A DNA stretch of 64,000 nt from Gracilimonas sp034520725 (GTDB taxonomy: Bacteria; Bacteroidota; Rhodothermia; Balneolales; Balneolaceae), in contig JAXHNH010000013.1 in the NCBI GenBank assembly GCA_034520725.1, forward strand, positions 65,769-129,768, in the 5' to 3' direction. Shown piece after piece: positions 8,737 to 17,778 of this stretch. Both the position numbers and the translations under genes were made by a program. The first letter of the stretch is position 1; every line of letters begins with the position of its first letter. Below the pieces are notes generated by a model. The model did no database searches, had not been told where the DNA came from, and worked only from the letters and a program-made list of their open reading frames with translations.

Positions 8737-9852
8737 TTATTGAGTGGGTTTAATACCGAGCTTCTTTAGCTCGGGAACCTCATCTAAAAGTTCTTTCCTG
8801 ATCTTTAAATAGGAGTATTCAAATCTATAGGGCCACTCGTTCCGTAGATTCCGAAATAGAACGGCTTTATCCGGTCGGTCAGTGAGATCCCGCAAAGCCG
8901 CATCATAACCCATAATGGGATGTAAGCGAGTGACTAGTTTGTTAAGATCATATTGTATGTGAGCCAGGTCCTCCGATTTAGATAAATTTTTAACCTCAGG
9001 AGTTGAACGGGAAAGATTAAAAAAATCAGCCATGTCATCGCAGATCATTTTAGTGGCATTGATCTTAGCCTGCTCTGAATATCCGGCAATATGAGGTGTA
9101 GCAATAAAAGCCCGATCTGCAACCTTGGTATTGAAGTCCGGTTCCCCTTCCCAGACATCCAGTACAAAATTCTCAACGGTTCCTAGTTTGTAAGCTTTCA
9201 TCAGGGCTTGCTCATCAACTACACCACCTCGCGCTGCGTTGATGATCAGTTTATAATTCCGGTCTTCAAGTTTATCATCGTCCAGCCAATGATAGGTAGG
9301 GTGATCCCCTTTTCTATTCAATGGAACGTGGAAGGACAGTATAGCGCAGCTGAGAACCTCTTCCAATGTGGCTGAAGTAAAATCAGGATCACGTTTTTCT
9401 CTGGGAGGATCGTAGGCCACATACTCAACATCGAAATCAGAAAGCAGATCGATCACGGCGCTTCCTGCTTTGCCAACGCCGATCACACCGACTTTCCCAA
9501 ACTCCTGCGCGGGCTGAAACTTCTCTCTCCAAAGCAGCAGTGCTGTCATCACATACTCAGCTACCGAGCGGGCATTGCAGCCGTTTGCACTCGCCAATTT
9601 GATTCCTTTAGATTCCAGATATTCGTTGTCCAAATGGTCGGTTCCTGAAGAACCTGTACCAATAAATTTGAGAGAGGATGGAATGAGAGGGAGTGTCTCA
9701 GCATTTAAAAGAGTAACCGTGCGGATCAAAAGGGCATCTAAACCAGTCAGGTCAGGAATTCCCTTAGATGGGTCGTACAATTTGAGACGTACATTTGGTG
9801 GGATCAGTTCTTTAATTTTATAAAGATTTTGATCAGCTGCTGCGTGTATCAA
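8737..9852 (-). CDS. pdxB: 4-phosphoerythronate dehydrogenase
   Basis: It oxidises 4-phospho-D-erythronate in the DXP-independent route to pyridoxal phosphate. The 371 residues fit PdxB. The D-2-hydroxyacid dehydrogenase fold shows LLIRTVT, GTGSSGTDHLD, GCNARSVAEYV, a Rossmann GVIGVGKAGSAV (about 143-154), the substrate-loop HVPLNRKGDHPTYHWLD, NAARGGVVDE and the catalytic-His motif TPHIAGYS. The C-terminal tail matches the PdxB-specific dimerisation region in length. It is divergent from the nucleoside phosphorylase gene with only 51 bases between start codons, so both promoters must lie in or near that gap. Confidence 0.9.
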   Translation of the reverse strand: MIHAAADQNLYKIKELIPPNVRLKLYDPSKGIPDLTGLDALLIRTVTLLNAETLPLIPSSLKFIGTGSSGTDHLDNEYLESKGIKLASANGCNARSVAEYVMTALLLWREKFQPAQEFGKVGVIGVGKAGSAVIDLLSDFDVEYVAYDPPREKRDPDFTSATLEEVLSCAILSFHVPLNRKGDHPTYHWLDDDKLEDRNYKLIINAARGGVVDEQALMKAYKLGTVENFVLDVWEGEPDFNTKVADRAFIATPHIAGYSEQAKINATKMICDDMADFFNLSRSTPEVKNLSKSEDLAHIQYDLNKLVTRLHPIMGYDAALRDLTDRPDKAVLFRNLRNEWPYRFEYSYLKIRKELLDEVPELKKLGIKPTQ

Positions 9853-9903
9853 AAAATGTGATTTGAGTGAGAAAAAAAGTGTTTGAAAGCCTATACTTAG
9901 ATA

Positions 9904-11247
9904 ATGGAAGCAAAATACAATATAGTTTCGATCATACGCAAAAAACGGGACGGAGAAACTCTCCTAAACGAAGAAATCAAGTATCTCATCGATCAATATA
10001 CGGCCGATGAAATACCGGATTATCAGGTGAGTGCATTCCTGATGGCTTGTTTTCTGAATGGAATGAATGATGAGGAATCAGCTGCACTGACTAAGTCAAT
10101 GCTCAATTCCGGAGAGATCGTGGACCTGTCGCATATTACAGGTAAAAAGGTAGACAAACACTCTACCGGTGGAGTGGGGGATAAACTTTCACTTATTCTG
10201 GCGCCGATCGTGGCTTCAGCCGGCGTACCGGTGCCTATGATCTCGGGCAGGGGTCTTGGTCACACAGGTGGCACGCTCGATAAGCTGGAATCCATTCCCG
10301 GTTTTACGGTGGATATGGATCTGGCTCGTTATAAAGAGATCATAGCCAAGCACGACCTCGTACTTGCCGGTCAGACTGCCGAAATTGCTCCGGCTGACAA
10401 ACGATTGTATGCCCTCCGTGATGTCACGGCAACGGTCGAATCCATTCCGCTGATCGCCGGTAGTATTATGAGCAAAAAGCTGGCAGAGGGAATCGACGCA
10501 TTGGTGCTGGATGTTAAAGCCGGTTCCGGCGCTTTTATGAAAACCACCGATGATGCCATCAAGCTTGGAGAAGCTCTTGTGGGGATAGGAACTCAGTTTG
10601 AAAAGGAAACCATTGCGTATGTAACCAACATGAATCAGCCACTGGGGTATAAGATCGGTAACTGGCTGGAAGTGGAAGAGTGTATAGATGCGATGCATGG
10701 GGAAGGTCCTGATGATGTTATGGAGATCACCTATCTTCTGTCAGGTACCATGATCTATCTAGGTGGTAAAGCTGAAACGGTTAAGGAAGGTATCGAGATC
10801 AGCAAGCAGCAGATCGAAAATGGAGAGGCTTTTCAGAAATGGCTGGATATAGTTGATGAACAAGGTGGGAATACGGACATGATCAAAACTCCCGAAAAAT
10901 ACCCGCAGGCGCAGTACGAGTTTGTGATCAAAGCCGAAAAATCCGGATACATGTCAGAAATGAATTCGTATGAGATTGGAATGGCTTCTGTAGAAATGGG
11001 AGCCGGCCGTAAAAAGAAAGAGGATGATGTGGATCCACAGGCCGGAATCGTACTGAAGAAGAAAATTGGAGACAAAATTGAGAAAGGTGAAACAATTATG
11101 GTGGGTTATACGAACAACCCATCAGCAATCGAAGCTGCAAGTGATCAACTGATCGGTGCAGTGACGATCGCTGAAACGGAACCCAAATCAGTGAATATGG
11201 TCAGTCATATCATTGATAAGGACGGCAGCAGGGCATTTGAGCTTTAA
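9904..11247 (+). CDS. Pyrimidine-nucleoside / thymidine phosphorylase
   Basis: It phosphorolyses pyrimidine (deoxy)nucleosides to the base and (deoxy)ribose 1-phosphate. Length 447 fits the Pdp/DeoA family. Visible are the helical N-terminal domain, the phosphate-binding KHSTGGVGDKLSLILAP (about 83-99), the family signature ISGRGLGHTGGTLDKLESIPG and the VKAGSGAFM segment. The C-terminal third (PQAGIVLKKKIGDKIEKG) is the usual small domain. Whether it is uridine/thymidine-general or thymidine-specific cannot be settled here, so I leave the symbol blank. It is divergent from pdxB. Confidence 0.9.
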   Translation: MEAKYNIVSIIRKKRDGETLLNEEIKYLIDQYTADEIPDYQVSAFLMACFLNGMNDEESAALTKSMLNSGEIVDLSHITGKKVDKHSTGGVGDKLSLILAPIVASAGVPVPMISGRGLGHTGGTLDKLESIPGFTVDMDLARYKEIIAKHDLVLAGQTAEIAPADKRLYALRDVTATVESIPLIAGSIMSKKLAEGIDALVLDVKAGSGAFMKTTDDAIKLGEALVGIGTQFEKETIAYVTNMNQPLGYKIGNWLEVEECIDAMHGEGPDDVMEITYLLSGTMIYLGGKAETVKEGIEISKQQIENGEAFQKWLDIVDEQGGNTDMIKTPEKYPQAQYEFVIKAEKSGYMSEMNSYEIGMASVEMGAGRKKKEDDVDPQAGIVLKKKIGDKIEKGETIMVGYTNNPSAIEAASDQLIGAVTIAETEPKSVNMVSHIIDKDGSRAFEL

Positions 11248-11322
11248 CTGCTTGAAATACACTAATAATCGGTTAATTTAGTTTGTAGTTTAACAGGGCA
11301 TTAAAAAATAAAGGAAAGTATT

Positions 11323-12075
11323 ATGTTTCAACGATTTATCCGCGCTATAAAATCTATGTTCGGTGGCTTGGTCAGCTCAATTGAGGATCCAAAACTCATT
11401 TTAGAGCAAAATATTCGGGAATTGAATGATCAGATTCCGCAAATGAATGATAACATTGCAACGGTGAAAGCTAATCTGCTGATGCTTCAGAAAGAACTGA
11501 ATCGCAACGAAAAGCAGATTCAGGATCTCACCAATAAAGTAAGATCAGCAATACAGGCAAACCGCGATGATATCGCAGAAGGGTATGCATTGCAGCTCGA
11601 AAAGGCTAAGGAAAGTCTGGTTCACACTAAAGAGCAGCTGGAATTTGCTGAACGTGCCTATGAGAAAGCGCTGAAGGTGAAGAAGGTGTTCATGAAAGAA
11701 AAGGACCGCAAAATTCAGGAAGCCAAAGAGGCCTTACGTGCCAGTGAACGCTCAGAGTGGCAAGCCAAGATCGCCGATACTCTGGAGCAGTTTGAAGTTG
11801 GTGGCATCGATCAGACTCATGACGAAATGATTACCCGATTGAATGAACGATCTGCCAAAAACGAAGCCCGTATGGAGATTGCATTAGACAGTATCGATAC
11901 AGAAACCATGGAAATTGAGGCCAATGCTGAGAAGCTTCGTGCCAAATCATTGGTTGAGCAGTTCAAAATGGAAATGGGAGAGAAAAGTGGCTCCATCAAC
12001 ATTGATGAAGAAGAGCCGGCCAAAGAAAAAGACGGTTCAAAGACCATCGGCAATAAAGAAAAATCAGGCTCATAA
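11323..12075 (+). CDS. pspA: PspA/IM30 family envelope-stress protein
   Basis: A 250-residue, almost wholly helical coiled-coil protein of the PspA/Vipp1 (ESCRT-III-like) family, which oligomerises on the inner face of the cytoplasmic membrane to maintain its integrity. The N-terminal amphipathic helix is present (MFQRFIRAIKSMFGGLVSSIEDP), followed by LILEQNIRELNDQIPQMND and heptads to residue 220. The tail (SINIDEEEPAKEKDGSKTIGNKEKSGS) is charged and probably disordered. The next gene starts 12 bases downstream and encodes a PspA-like coiled coil with a similar tail, so the two form an operon. Confidence 0.93.
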   Translation: MFQRFIRAIKSMFGGLVSSIEDPKLILEQNIRELNDQIPQMNDNIATVKANLLMLQKELNRNEKQIQDLTNKVRSAIQANRDDIAEGYALQLEKAKESLVHTKEQLEFAERAYEKALKVKKVFMKEKDRKIQEAKEALRASERSEWQAKIADTLEQFEVGGIDQTHDEMITRLNERSAKNEARMEIALDSIDTETMEIEANAEKLRAKSLVEQFKMEMGEKSGSINIDEEEPAKEKDGSKTIGNKEKSGS

Positions 12076-12087
12076 CATTATAAGCCC

Positions 12088-12618
12088 ATGAGTAGCAAAG
12101 GAGAACAAGATCGGGAACGCCTCAAGCAGGAATACAAAGATCACTATCGGCGTATTAAGGAGGCCAAGGAACGCCTGAAAAAAGCCGAGCAAAAAGGCAA
12201 GATCTCAGAGGCGGTTCATAAGATGAATGCCGATAATCTGCTTGAAACCATGGATGAATTCCTTGGCAAAGTTCGTGATAAGGTTACTCATGTAGAAGCC
12301 CGCCTGGATGTGGCATTAGACAGCCTGGAAGATGAATCATCTGAAGCCGCAAGCAAGATCAAGAAGGAAGAGCTGGATGAGGAAATGAAAAAGCAACGCG
12401 CCAAGCAGACGCTCAAACAGGTAAAAGCTGAAATGGGAATGCTTTACAGCGAGATCGAAAAACATGCAGATGAGATCAAAACTGAGAAGACCATAGGCAG
12501 TAAAAAGCCGGATAATACCGCAGATACAGATAACACAGATAATTCATCAGATACCGAAATCATGAGCGACGAATTAAACATTAATTATACCCGCGAAGCA
12601 TTTCATGAATCCCATTAA
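12088..12618 (+). CDS. Coiled-coil protein, PspA C-terminal-half-like
   Basis: A charged helical protein of up to 176 residues, starting at an ATG 12 bases after pspA. Residues 1-130 are a coiled coil in which LDVALDSLEDE echoes MEIALDSIDTE of the upstream PspA, and TEKTIGSKK echoes its SKTIGNKEK tail, so it looks like a paralogue lacking the membrane-binding N-terminus. The end is uncertain: the last 19 residues (from MSDELNINY) read better as the start of the next protein. A missing A near 12607 would join this frame directly to it, giving either one fused protein or, with a second indel, an ATGA-type overlap at 12562. Confidence 0.75.
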   Translation: MSSKGEQDRERLKQEYKDHYRRIKEAKERLKKAEQKGKISEAVHKMNADNLLETMDEFLGKVRDKVTHVEARLDVALDSLEDESSEAASKIKKEELDEEMKKQRAKQTLKQVKAEMGMLYSEIEKHADEIKTEKTIGSKKPDNTADTDNTDNSSDTEIMSDELNINYTREAFHESH

Positions 12619-13448
12619 TCTTGGGAGTATTGCTGGTTTCAACACTTACGGCCTTTTTTATGACTGGTTTTGGTGATATCTCAAGCATACTGTTAACAAC
12701 TGTTTTCGGTATAGAACTAATGTATCTGGGAATAGTGCCTAAATTGCCCCGATTCAGGAAAAAACTGGAGCTCAAAAAGATCAAAGAACGACATGCGGCC
12801 AATAATGAGAAAGAGTTATTTCAGTCGCTGGATAACAAATCTCAGAAACGATTTCTGGTACTGAAGCATCTGGCTAAGCTGGTTCAGGAAAACTTCGAAA
12901 AACTGCCTTACAGCTCTCAGGGTTTACTTGATAACATCGGTAAAAAAATCGATGAACTGCTGGGTAATTATTTAACCCTGCTTGACCTTATCAAGCGCTA
13001 CGAAATGTACTTGAATACTTCGTTGGAGAGTAACCTTAAGGAAGAGGTTAAGCGACAGATCGAGGAGATCAAGACACTGGAATCTGAGAAACTGAAGCGC
13101 ACAAAAGCACGACGTGTAGCCATTATGCAAAAGCGGCTTAAGAAATTCAGCGTTGCCAAGGAAAAATATTTAGTGTGTGAAACACATCTGGAAACCATTG
13201 AAGATGCCGTCAGATATATCTACGAGCAGTCTATGACCATGAGTAATCCGGAAGAGATCGGGTTCCAGCTGGATAACCTGCTCAATGAAGTTGAAGAAAC
13301 TTCACAATTGATTGATGACTTAGATCAGGATATTTTACCTGAGTACAATAATGAGTGGGAAAATGATATGGATTTCGATTCCATATTGGATGAACTCTCA
13401 GACGAAGTTGAAACTGAAATCAAACCCGCAAGGAAAGTTAAAGAATAA
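12562..13448 (+). CDS. Membrane-anchored coiled-coil protein of the psp block
   Basis: The open frame proper runs from TTG 12621 to 13448 (275 codons). Its first residues (GVLLVSTLTAFFMTGFGD) begin in the middle of a hydrophobic helix. The bases just upstream in the other frame read MSDELNINYTREAFHE, and adding one A near 12607 joins them in frame, so I extend the start to ATG 12562. Two hydrophobic segments follow (to about residue 60: SSILLTTVFGIELMYLGIV), then about 220 residues of charged helix. No named family is recognised. Position between PspA-like proteins and a CNNM protein suggests a membrane partner of PspA. Confidence 0.65.
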
Positions 13449-13450
13449 AC

Positions 13451-14231
13451 ATGGATCAGTCTTACGAAACGTTGCTTCTTGATGTTGATGAATTCGGAAT
13501 TTGTACTCTAACCATAAATCGCCCCGACAAACTTAACGCACTCAACAACATGGTTCTGGATGAACTGGATTCAGCTATTGATGCAATCAAAGAAAATTAC
13601 AAAGTTAATGCACTGATTATCACCGGAGCGGGAGAAAAAGCCTTTGTGGCCGGGGCTGATATCAAGGAATTGAGTTCACTGGATCCTGTTTCAGGAGAGA
13701 AGGTTTCAGAGAATGGGCAGCGTATCTTTCAAAAGATCGAAGACCTGACCATTCCTGTGATCGCTGCAGTAAACGGTTATGCCCTTGGTGGTGGATGTGA
13801 GCTGGCTATGGCTTGCCATTTAAGGATCGCATCAAATAACGCCGCTCTGGGTCTTCCTGAAGTTTCACTTGGTTTGATTCCCGGTTACGGTGGAACTCAG
13901 CGACTTACCAAACTTGCAGGCCGTGCCAAAGCCCTTGAATACATTATGACCGGACGGCAGATAAAAGCAGATGAAGCTTTTGAGGTTGGACTTGGTAAAT
14001 CAGATCACTGAAACCGATCCTGTTGAAGAATCTAAAGCTATGCTTGGCAAGATCTTAAAACAAGGTCCGGTGGCTATTAAAAATGCTATTCTAGCCGTTA
14101 AAGAGGCTGATTCTGAAAATGGATATGAGGCAGAAGCCCGACTGTTTGGAGAATTGTGCGGTACTGCTGATTTTAAAGAAGGCACTGGCGCATTCCTTGA
14201 AAAAAGGAAACCTAATTTCTCCGGTAAATAA
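13451..14231 (+). CDS. Enoyl-CoA hydratase/isomerase (crotonase), frameshifted
   Basis: A cytoplasmic crotonase of about 259 residues after correction. It shows CoA-binding NRPDKLNALN, the oxyanion-hole strand AFVAGADIKEL (about 65-74), GGGCELAMACH with Glu117 and GLPEVSLGLIPGYGGTQRL with Glu137, the two Glu of true hydratases. The frame breaks at 13994-13995: deleting one G of the GG pair turns EVGLGKSDH-stop into EVGLVNQITETDP and joins 13451-14011 with the frame ending at 14231. The gene starts 2 bases after the coiled-coil gene. Its link to the psp-like block is probably only positional. Confidence 0.9.
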
Positions 14232-14319
14232 GAATGAAATTTCTCTGAATGAAAGACGAACCTCCATCGGGTAGTTACACAATCTTTAAATATTCATCTA
14301 CAGTATCAGAGGGTATTCT

Positions 14320-15597
14320 ATGATTGAATTTCTTCTGATCGTTGTAACCATCATCTTAAGCGGGTTCTTTTCAGGATCCGAGATTGCCTTTGTTACAGCC
14401 AATAAGCTGAAACTGGAAGTGGCATCCCGAAAGAATAATTTTCTGGGTAATTCCATTGAGTTCTTCACGCGAAAGCCGGAAACCTTTCTGACTACCACTT
14501 TGGTTGGAAATAATATCGTAAATGTGTTATACGCCACATTTATGGCCATTTTTCTGGTTGACCCGATACAGAATTATAGTGAAATATGGTTCGGCATTGT
14601 ACCGACGGAACTTGAGACACTTTTGGTACAGACCATTGTGGCCGCTGTGGTTATCATGTTGTTTGGGGAGATCCTTCCCAAGGCTATATTCCGGGCATTG
14701 GCTGATAATATGATAACAGTGATCTCCGTACCGCTTCGCATCGCTTATTATTTATTCAGACCGCTGATCGAGATCTCGAGAGGATCCTCAAATATTCTTA
14801 TTAAACTATTAGTTAAGGATGCAGAGGTACCCGAAAATTACTACCGCCGGCAAGATGTGGAAATGATCTTCAAGGAGCTGCGTGATGGCGGCGGAAGTGT
14901 GGATATTGATGAAGATGATTCCGAGATCTTACACAATGTACTTGAGCTATCCAATAAACGGGTAAAAGACTCCATGATCCCTCGTATCGAGATCGAGGCG
15001 GTGGAAAAGGAAACGCCTATAGATAACGTATTGGACATGTTTATCCAATCAGGACATTCCAAACTACCGGTTTACAAAGATTCTATTGATGATGTGATAG
15101 GAGTGGTATTCGCCCATGATTTCTTCCATGAACCCAAGAGCCTGAACGAAATTATAAGGCCGGTAAAACTGGTGCCTTCAAGCAAGAAGTCTAACGATCT
15201 TCTTACGGAATTCAGGCAGTCTAATATGTCTGTTGCCATTGTGCTGGATGAATATGGAGGCACTGCCGGTATGGTCACCATCGAAGACCTTCTGGAAGAA
15301 GTGGTAGGTGATATTCAGGATGAGTACGATGTAGAGGATGAGATCATGAAGCAGCTTTCCGATAACAGTTTTGTTGTAAGTGGAAATGTTGAGATCGCTG
15401 AACTTTGCGAGAAGTTTGATATTATTGATCTTCCGGTGGAACCTTCTCAATATGATACCGTAGCAGGTTACATCATAAATCATTTAGGGCGCATACCAAA
15501 GGTGAATGAGGAAGTGGTTATTGACGGAAATAAATTTATTATCAGTAAAGCCACTCCAAGTCGCATTGAAACGGTGAAGCTCATTTTAATAGAGTAA
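14320..15597 (+). CDS. CNNM/CorC-HlyC family membrane protein with CBS pair
   Basis: A 425-residue inner-membrane protein. Residues about 1-190 are the CNNM (DUF21) transmembrane domain with the opening FLLIVVTIILSGFFSGSEIAFV. A CBS pair follows (RVKDSMIPRIEIEAV, then SVAIVLDEYGGTAGMVTIEDLLEEVVGDI), and the last about 80 residues are the CorC_HlyC domain (YDTVAGYIINHLGRIPKVNEEV). The family includes magnesium/cobalt efflux proteins and gliding-related GldE of Bacteroidota; this protein's ion or role cannot be fixed from sequence. Single frame, intact. Confidence 0.9.
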   Translation: MIEFLLIVVTIILSGFFSGSEIAFVTANKLKLEVASRKNNFLGNSIEFFTRKPETFLTTTLVGNNIVNVLYATFMAIFLVDPIQNYSEIWFGIVPTELETLLVQTIVAAVVIMLFGEILPKAIFRALADNMITVISVPLRIAYYLFRPLIEISRGSSNILIKLLVKDAEVPENYYRRQDVEMIFKELRDGGGSVDIDEDDSEILHNVLELSNKRVKDSMIPRIEIEAVEKETPIDNVLDMFIQSGHSKLPVYKDSIDDVIGVVFAHDFFHEPKSLNEIIRPVKLVPSSKKSNDLLTEFRQSNMSVAIVLDEYGGTAGMVTIEDLLEEVVGDIQDEYDVEDEIMKQLSDNSFVVSGNVEIAELCEKFDIIDLPVEPSQYDTVAGYIINHLGRIPKVNEEVVIDGNKFIISKATPSRIETVKLILIE

Positions 15598-15605
15598 GCT
15601 CTCAG

Positions 15606-15668
15606 CAGTCAGACTTTAGCTTTCAGAAATTCAAAATTACTGAAAGCTGAGAGCTGAAGTCTGATAGC
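15606..15668. repeat. Imperfect inverted repeat, possible terminator
   Basis: AGCTTTCAG (15618-15626) pairs exactly with CTGAAAGCT (15640-15648), and CAGTCAGACTT just outside pairs partly with AAGTCTGA near 15657. It lies between the CNNM gene and the AAA+ ATPase gene, without a clear U-tract. Confidence 0.45.
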
Positions 15669-15711
15669 TATTTGTTAATTAACAATTAGTCGGAAACAAG
15701 GAAAACACATC

Positions 15712-17424
15712 ATGTTCGATCACTATCCGAAATGGTCCCAGGAATTTGCAAGAAAATATCTTAGCAGAACCATCAATCAGTTTGTCATTCACGGTAATGT
15801 GCATGATCTGGTATCGCTAAAAACAGATGATGGTGCGAAGTTCAACAGGCTAAAATCCTTTTTGTCTGATGAATTCTTCGGGGCGCGTGATTTTGTAATC
15901 TTTTATGACAGAGCTTCCGGTATCTATTTTCGTGATAAGGAATCTCAGGCTGATTTCAATCAGGCGATTGCAGGCAGGGATAGCCTGGTCGGTACCGATT
16001 ATGCGAAGAAAATGCCTAAGGATCCCGTTCGGGTGATGTCGCTTCTGGAACAGTATTTTCGCCTCCGGCTCGACCAAAAGAAAAGCATTGGTCTGATCAT
16101 TGATTATGCTGAAACTATTGTGCCTATGAGCGATGCCGCATCGATCGGCAATGAGGACCGGACATCCATGGTCTATCTGTCACGATGGGCACATGATCCT
16201 ATGTTTTTGGCATCTGACTTTACCACGGTACTAATCACTGAAAACCTGGCTGATCTTAACAAGACTATAGTTCAAAATCCCTACACCAGTGATATAAAGA
16301 TTAACATTCCGGGAGATAAGGATCGACTTGATTTCATCAAGTATGAGACTGAAAAAGACGAGTGGAAAGATATTTCGACTGTGAAGCCTGAGATCGTGGC
16401 GCAGCAAACGGCCGGACTAAATTTTGTGAATATCCGTAGTGTGATTTCCCATGCCAGGGAAAATAAGGATAAGATCACGTTTGAAGGATTATCAGAATCC
16501 AAGAAAGAACTTATTGAAGCAGAAGCCTATGGACTTCTCGAATTTGTGGAAACACCCTATACACTGGATAATGTTGCGGGGCATACCAATGTTAAGAAAC
16601 ATCTTCGTCAAGCCGTTCAGGCCCTTAAATCAGGCCGGCAGGATGTAATGCCCATGGGATATCTGGTATGTGGACCTGTTGGAACCGGTAAAACCTTTAT
16701 GGTGACCTGTTTTGCCAGTGAAGTAGGAATACCCATGGTGAAGCTGAAAAACTTTAGGAGTCAGTGGCAGGGGGTTACGGAAGGTAACCTGGAGAAGATA
16801 CTTTCTCTGCTCAAGGCAATGTCCCCAGTAGCCGTTATGATCGATGAAGCGGATGCTTACCTTGGTGACCGTGATGCAAGCGGTGACAGTGGCGTTTCGA
16901 GCCGTGTATTTTCACAGATCGCAACCTTTATGAGTGATACGGCTAACAGAGGTAGGATCGTGTGGTTTCTGATGACAGCCAGACCTGATCTGATGCCGGT
17001 TGACCTTAAGCGACAGGGTAGGGCTGAAGAACATCTTGCATTATTCCCGCCTCATACTAAAGAAGAAAGGGTGGAATTATACGAAGCTATGGCTAAAAAG
17101 ACCGGGCTGAAAATGACAGAAAAGTATATCCCTAAGGTCATCGAAAATGGGGATAAGACCTTTTCCGGTGCCGATATGGAGGCAGCCCTAACCAGAGCTA
17201 AGTTCCGTGCTGCGGCAGAAGGGAAAATACAGGTATCTCCGGAGATCCTTGATCTGGCACTGGAAGATTTCCTTCCACCAACCTATCCGGAAGAAATTGA
17301 GCTGCAAACTTTAAGTGCGGTTATTGAGTGTACTTCCAAAGAGTTACTTCCGGAACGTTACCGGGATATGGACCGGGATGATATTCTTTCCACAATTGAT
17401 GAGCTGAAGTTCAGGGTTGGATAG
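15712..17424 (+). CDS. AAA+ ATPase with degenerate N-terminal AAA-like region
   Basis: A 570-residue protein. The C-terminal half is a classical AAA+ module: Walker A GPVGTGKT at about 321-328, Walker B VAVMIDEAD about 50 residues later, a sensor-1-like VWFLMTARPDLMPVD, an Arg in DLKRQGRAEEH, then a lid with SGADMEAALTRAKFRAA. The first 270 residues also have AAA-like strand spacing (QFVIHGNVHDLV, SIGLIIDYAE, TVLITENLADL) but no P-loop, suggesting an inactive first domain. It ends a plus-strand run that begins with pspA, so remodelling of PspA assemblies is an attractive but unproven role. Confidence 0.85.
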   Translation: MFDHYPKWSQEFARKYLSRTINQFVIHGNVHDLVSLKTDDGAKFNRLKSFLSDEFFGARDFVIFYDRASGIYFRDKESQADFNQAIAGRDSLVGTDYAKKMPKDPVRVMSLLEQYFRLRLDQKKSIGLIIDYAETIVPMSDAASIGNEDRTSMVYLSRWAHDPMFLASDFTTVLITENLADLNKTIVQNPYTSDIKINIPGDKDRLDFIKYETEKDEWKDISTVKPEIVAQQTAGLNFVNIRSVISHARENKDKITFEGLSESKKELIEAEAYGLLEFVETPYTLDNVAGHTNVKKHLRQAVQALKSGRQDVMPMGYLVCGPVGTGKTFMVTCFASEVGIPMVKLKNFRSQWQGVTEGNLEKILSLLKAMSPVAVMIDEADAYLGDRDASGDSGVSSRVFSQIATFMSDTANRGRIVWFLMTARPDLMPVDLKRQGRAEEHLALFPPHTKEERVELYEAMAKKTGLKMTEKYIPKVIENGDKTFSGADMEAALTRAKFRAAAEGKIQVSPEILDLALEDFLPPTYPEEIELQTLSAVIECTSKELLPERYRDMDRDDILSTIDELKFRVG

Positions 17425-17778
17425 AAATGAAAGGAACATTCAACATTGAGCACTCAATAAGGAACATTGAATTAATCTAGTTCATACGTATTTAAATGCC
17501 CCGCTCCTTAAGTTCTTACCTCGCTCTGACGCTCTGTGTCGGAGCGTACTTGCTCATCGAATAATAACCCTCACCTTTGTTTCCTCTCCCGGGAGAGGAA
17601 GACGCTGTTATTAGTTTTAGGAAAGTATTACACTCAATTTTTGGATAGAAAATTCTTGTTAACTAACCAATACTTAATGAGTTCCACTCCCCGGAGGGGA
17701 TTGAGGGGTGGCGCCAAGGCTTCTAATTGGTTTATTCAGTCTTGTCACTTTTTTGCTGAATATCCCCGAAAATCGACA
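17425..17778. other. Intergenic region with hairpin repeats
   Basis: No convincing gene. It contains a GGAACATTCAACATTGAGC-type repeat at 17433-17452, a palindromic CGCTC...GGAGCG element (17520-17546), the hairpin TCCTCTCCCGGGAGAGGA (17583-17600) and CCACTCCCC...GGGGTGG (17683-17710). The one long frame across it has no recognisable protein signature. Confidence 0.6.
17520..17546. repeat. Palindromic repeat, second copy at 30740
   Basis: The arms CGCTCTGAC and GTCGGAGCG flank GCTCTGT. A closely similar element (CGCTCCTGACGC...GCGTTGGAGCG) lies at 30740-30766 after the csdA-like gene, so this is a dispersed hairpin family. Confidence 0.6.

Noticed and set aside
10216..10698. Minus-strand 160-codon ORF inside the nucleoside phosphorylase gene
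   Set aside because: Antisense to a conserved enzyme; no start signal or family features.
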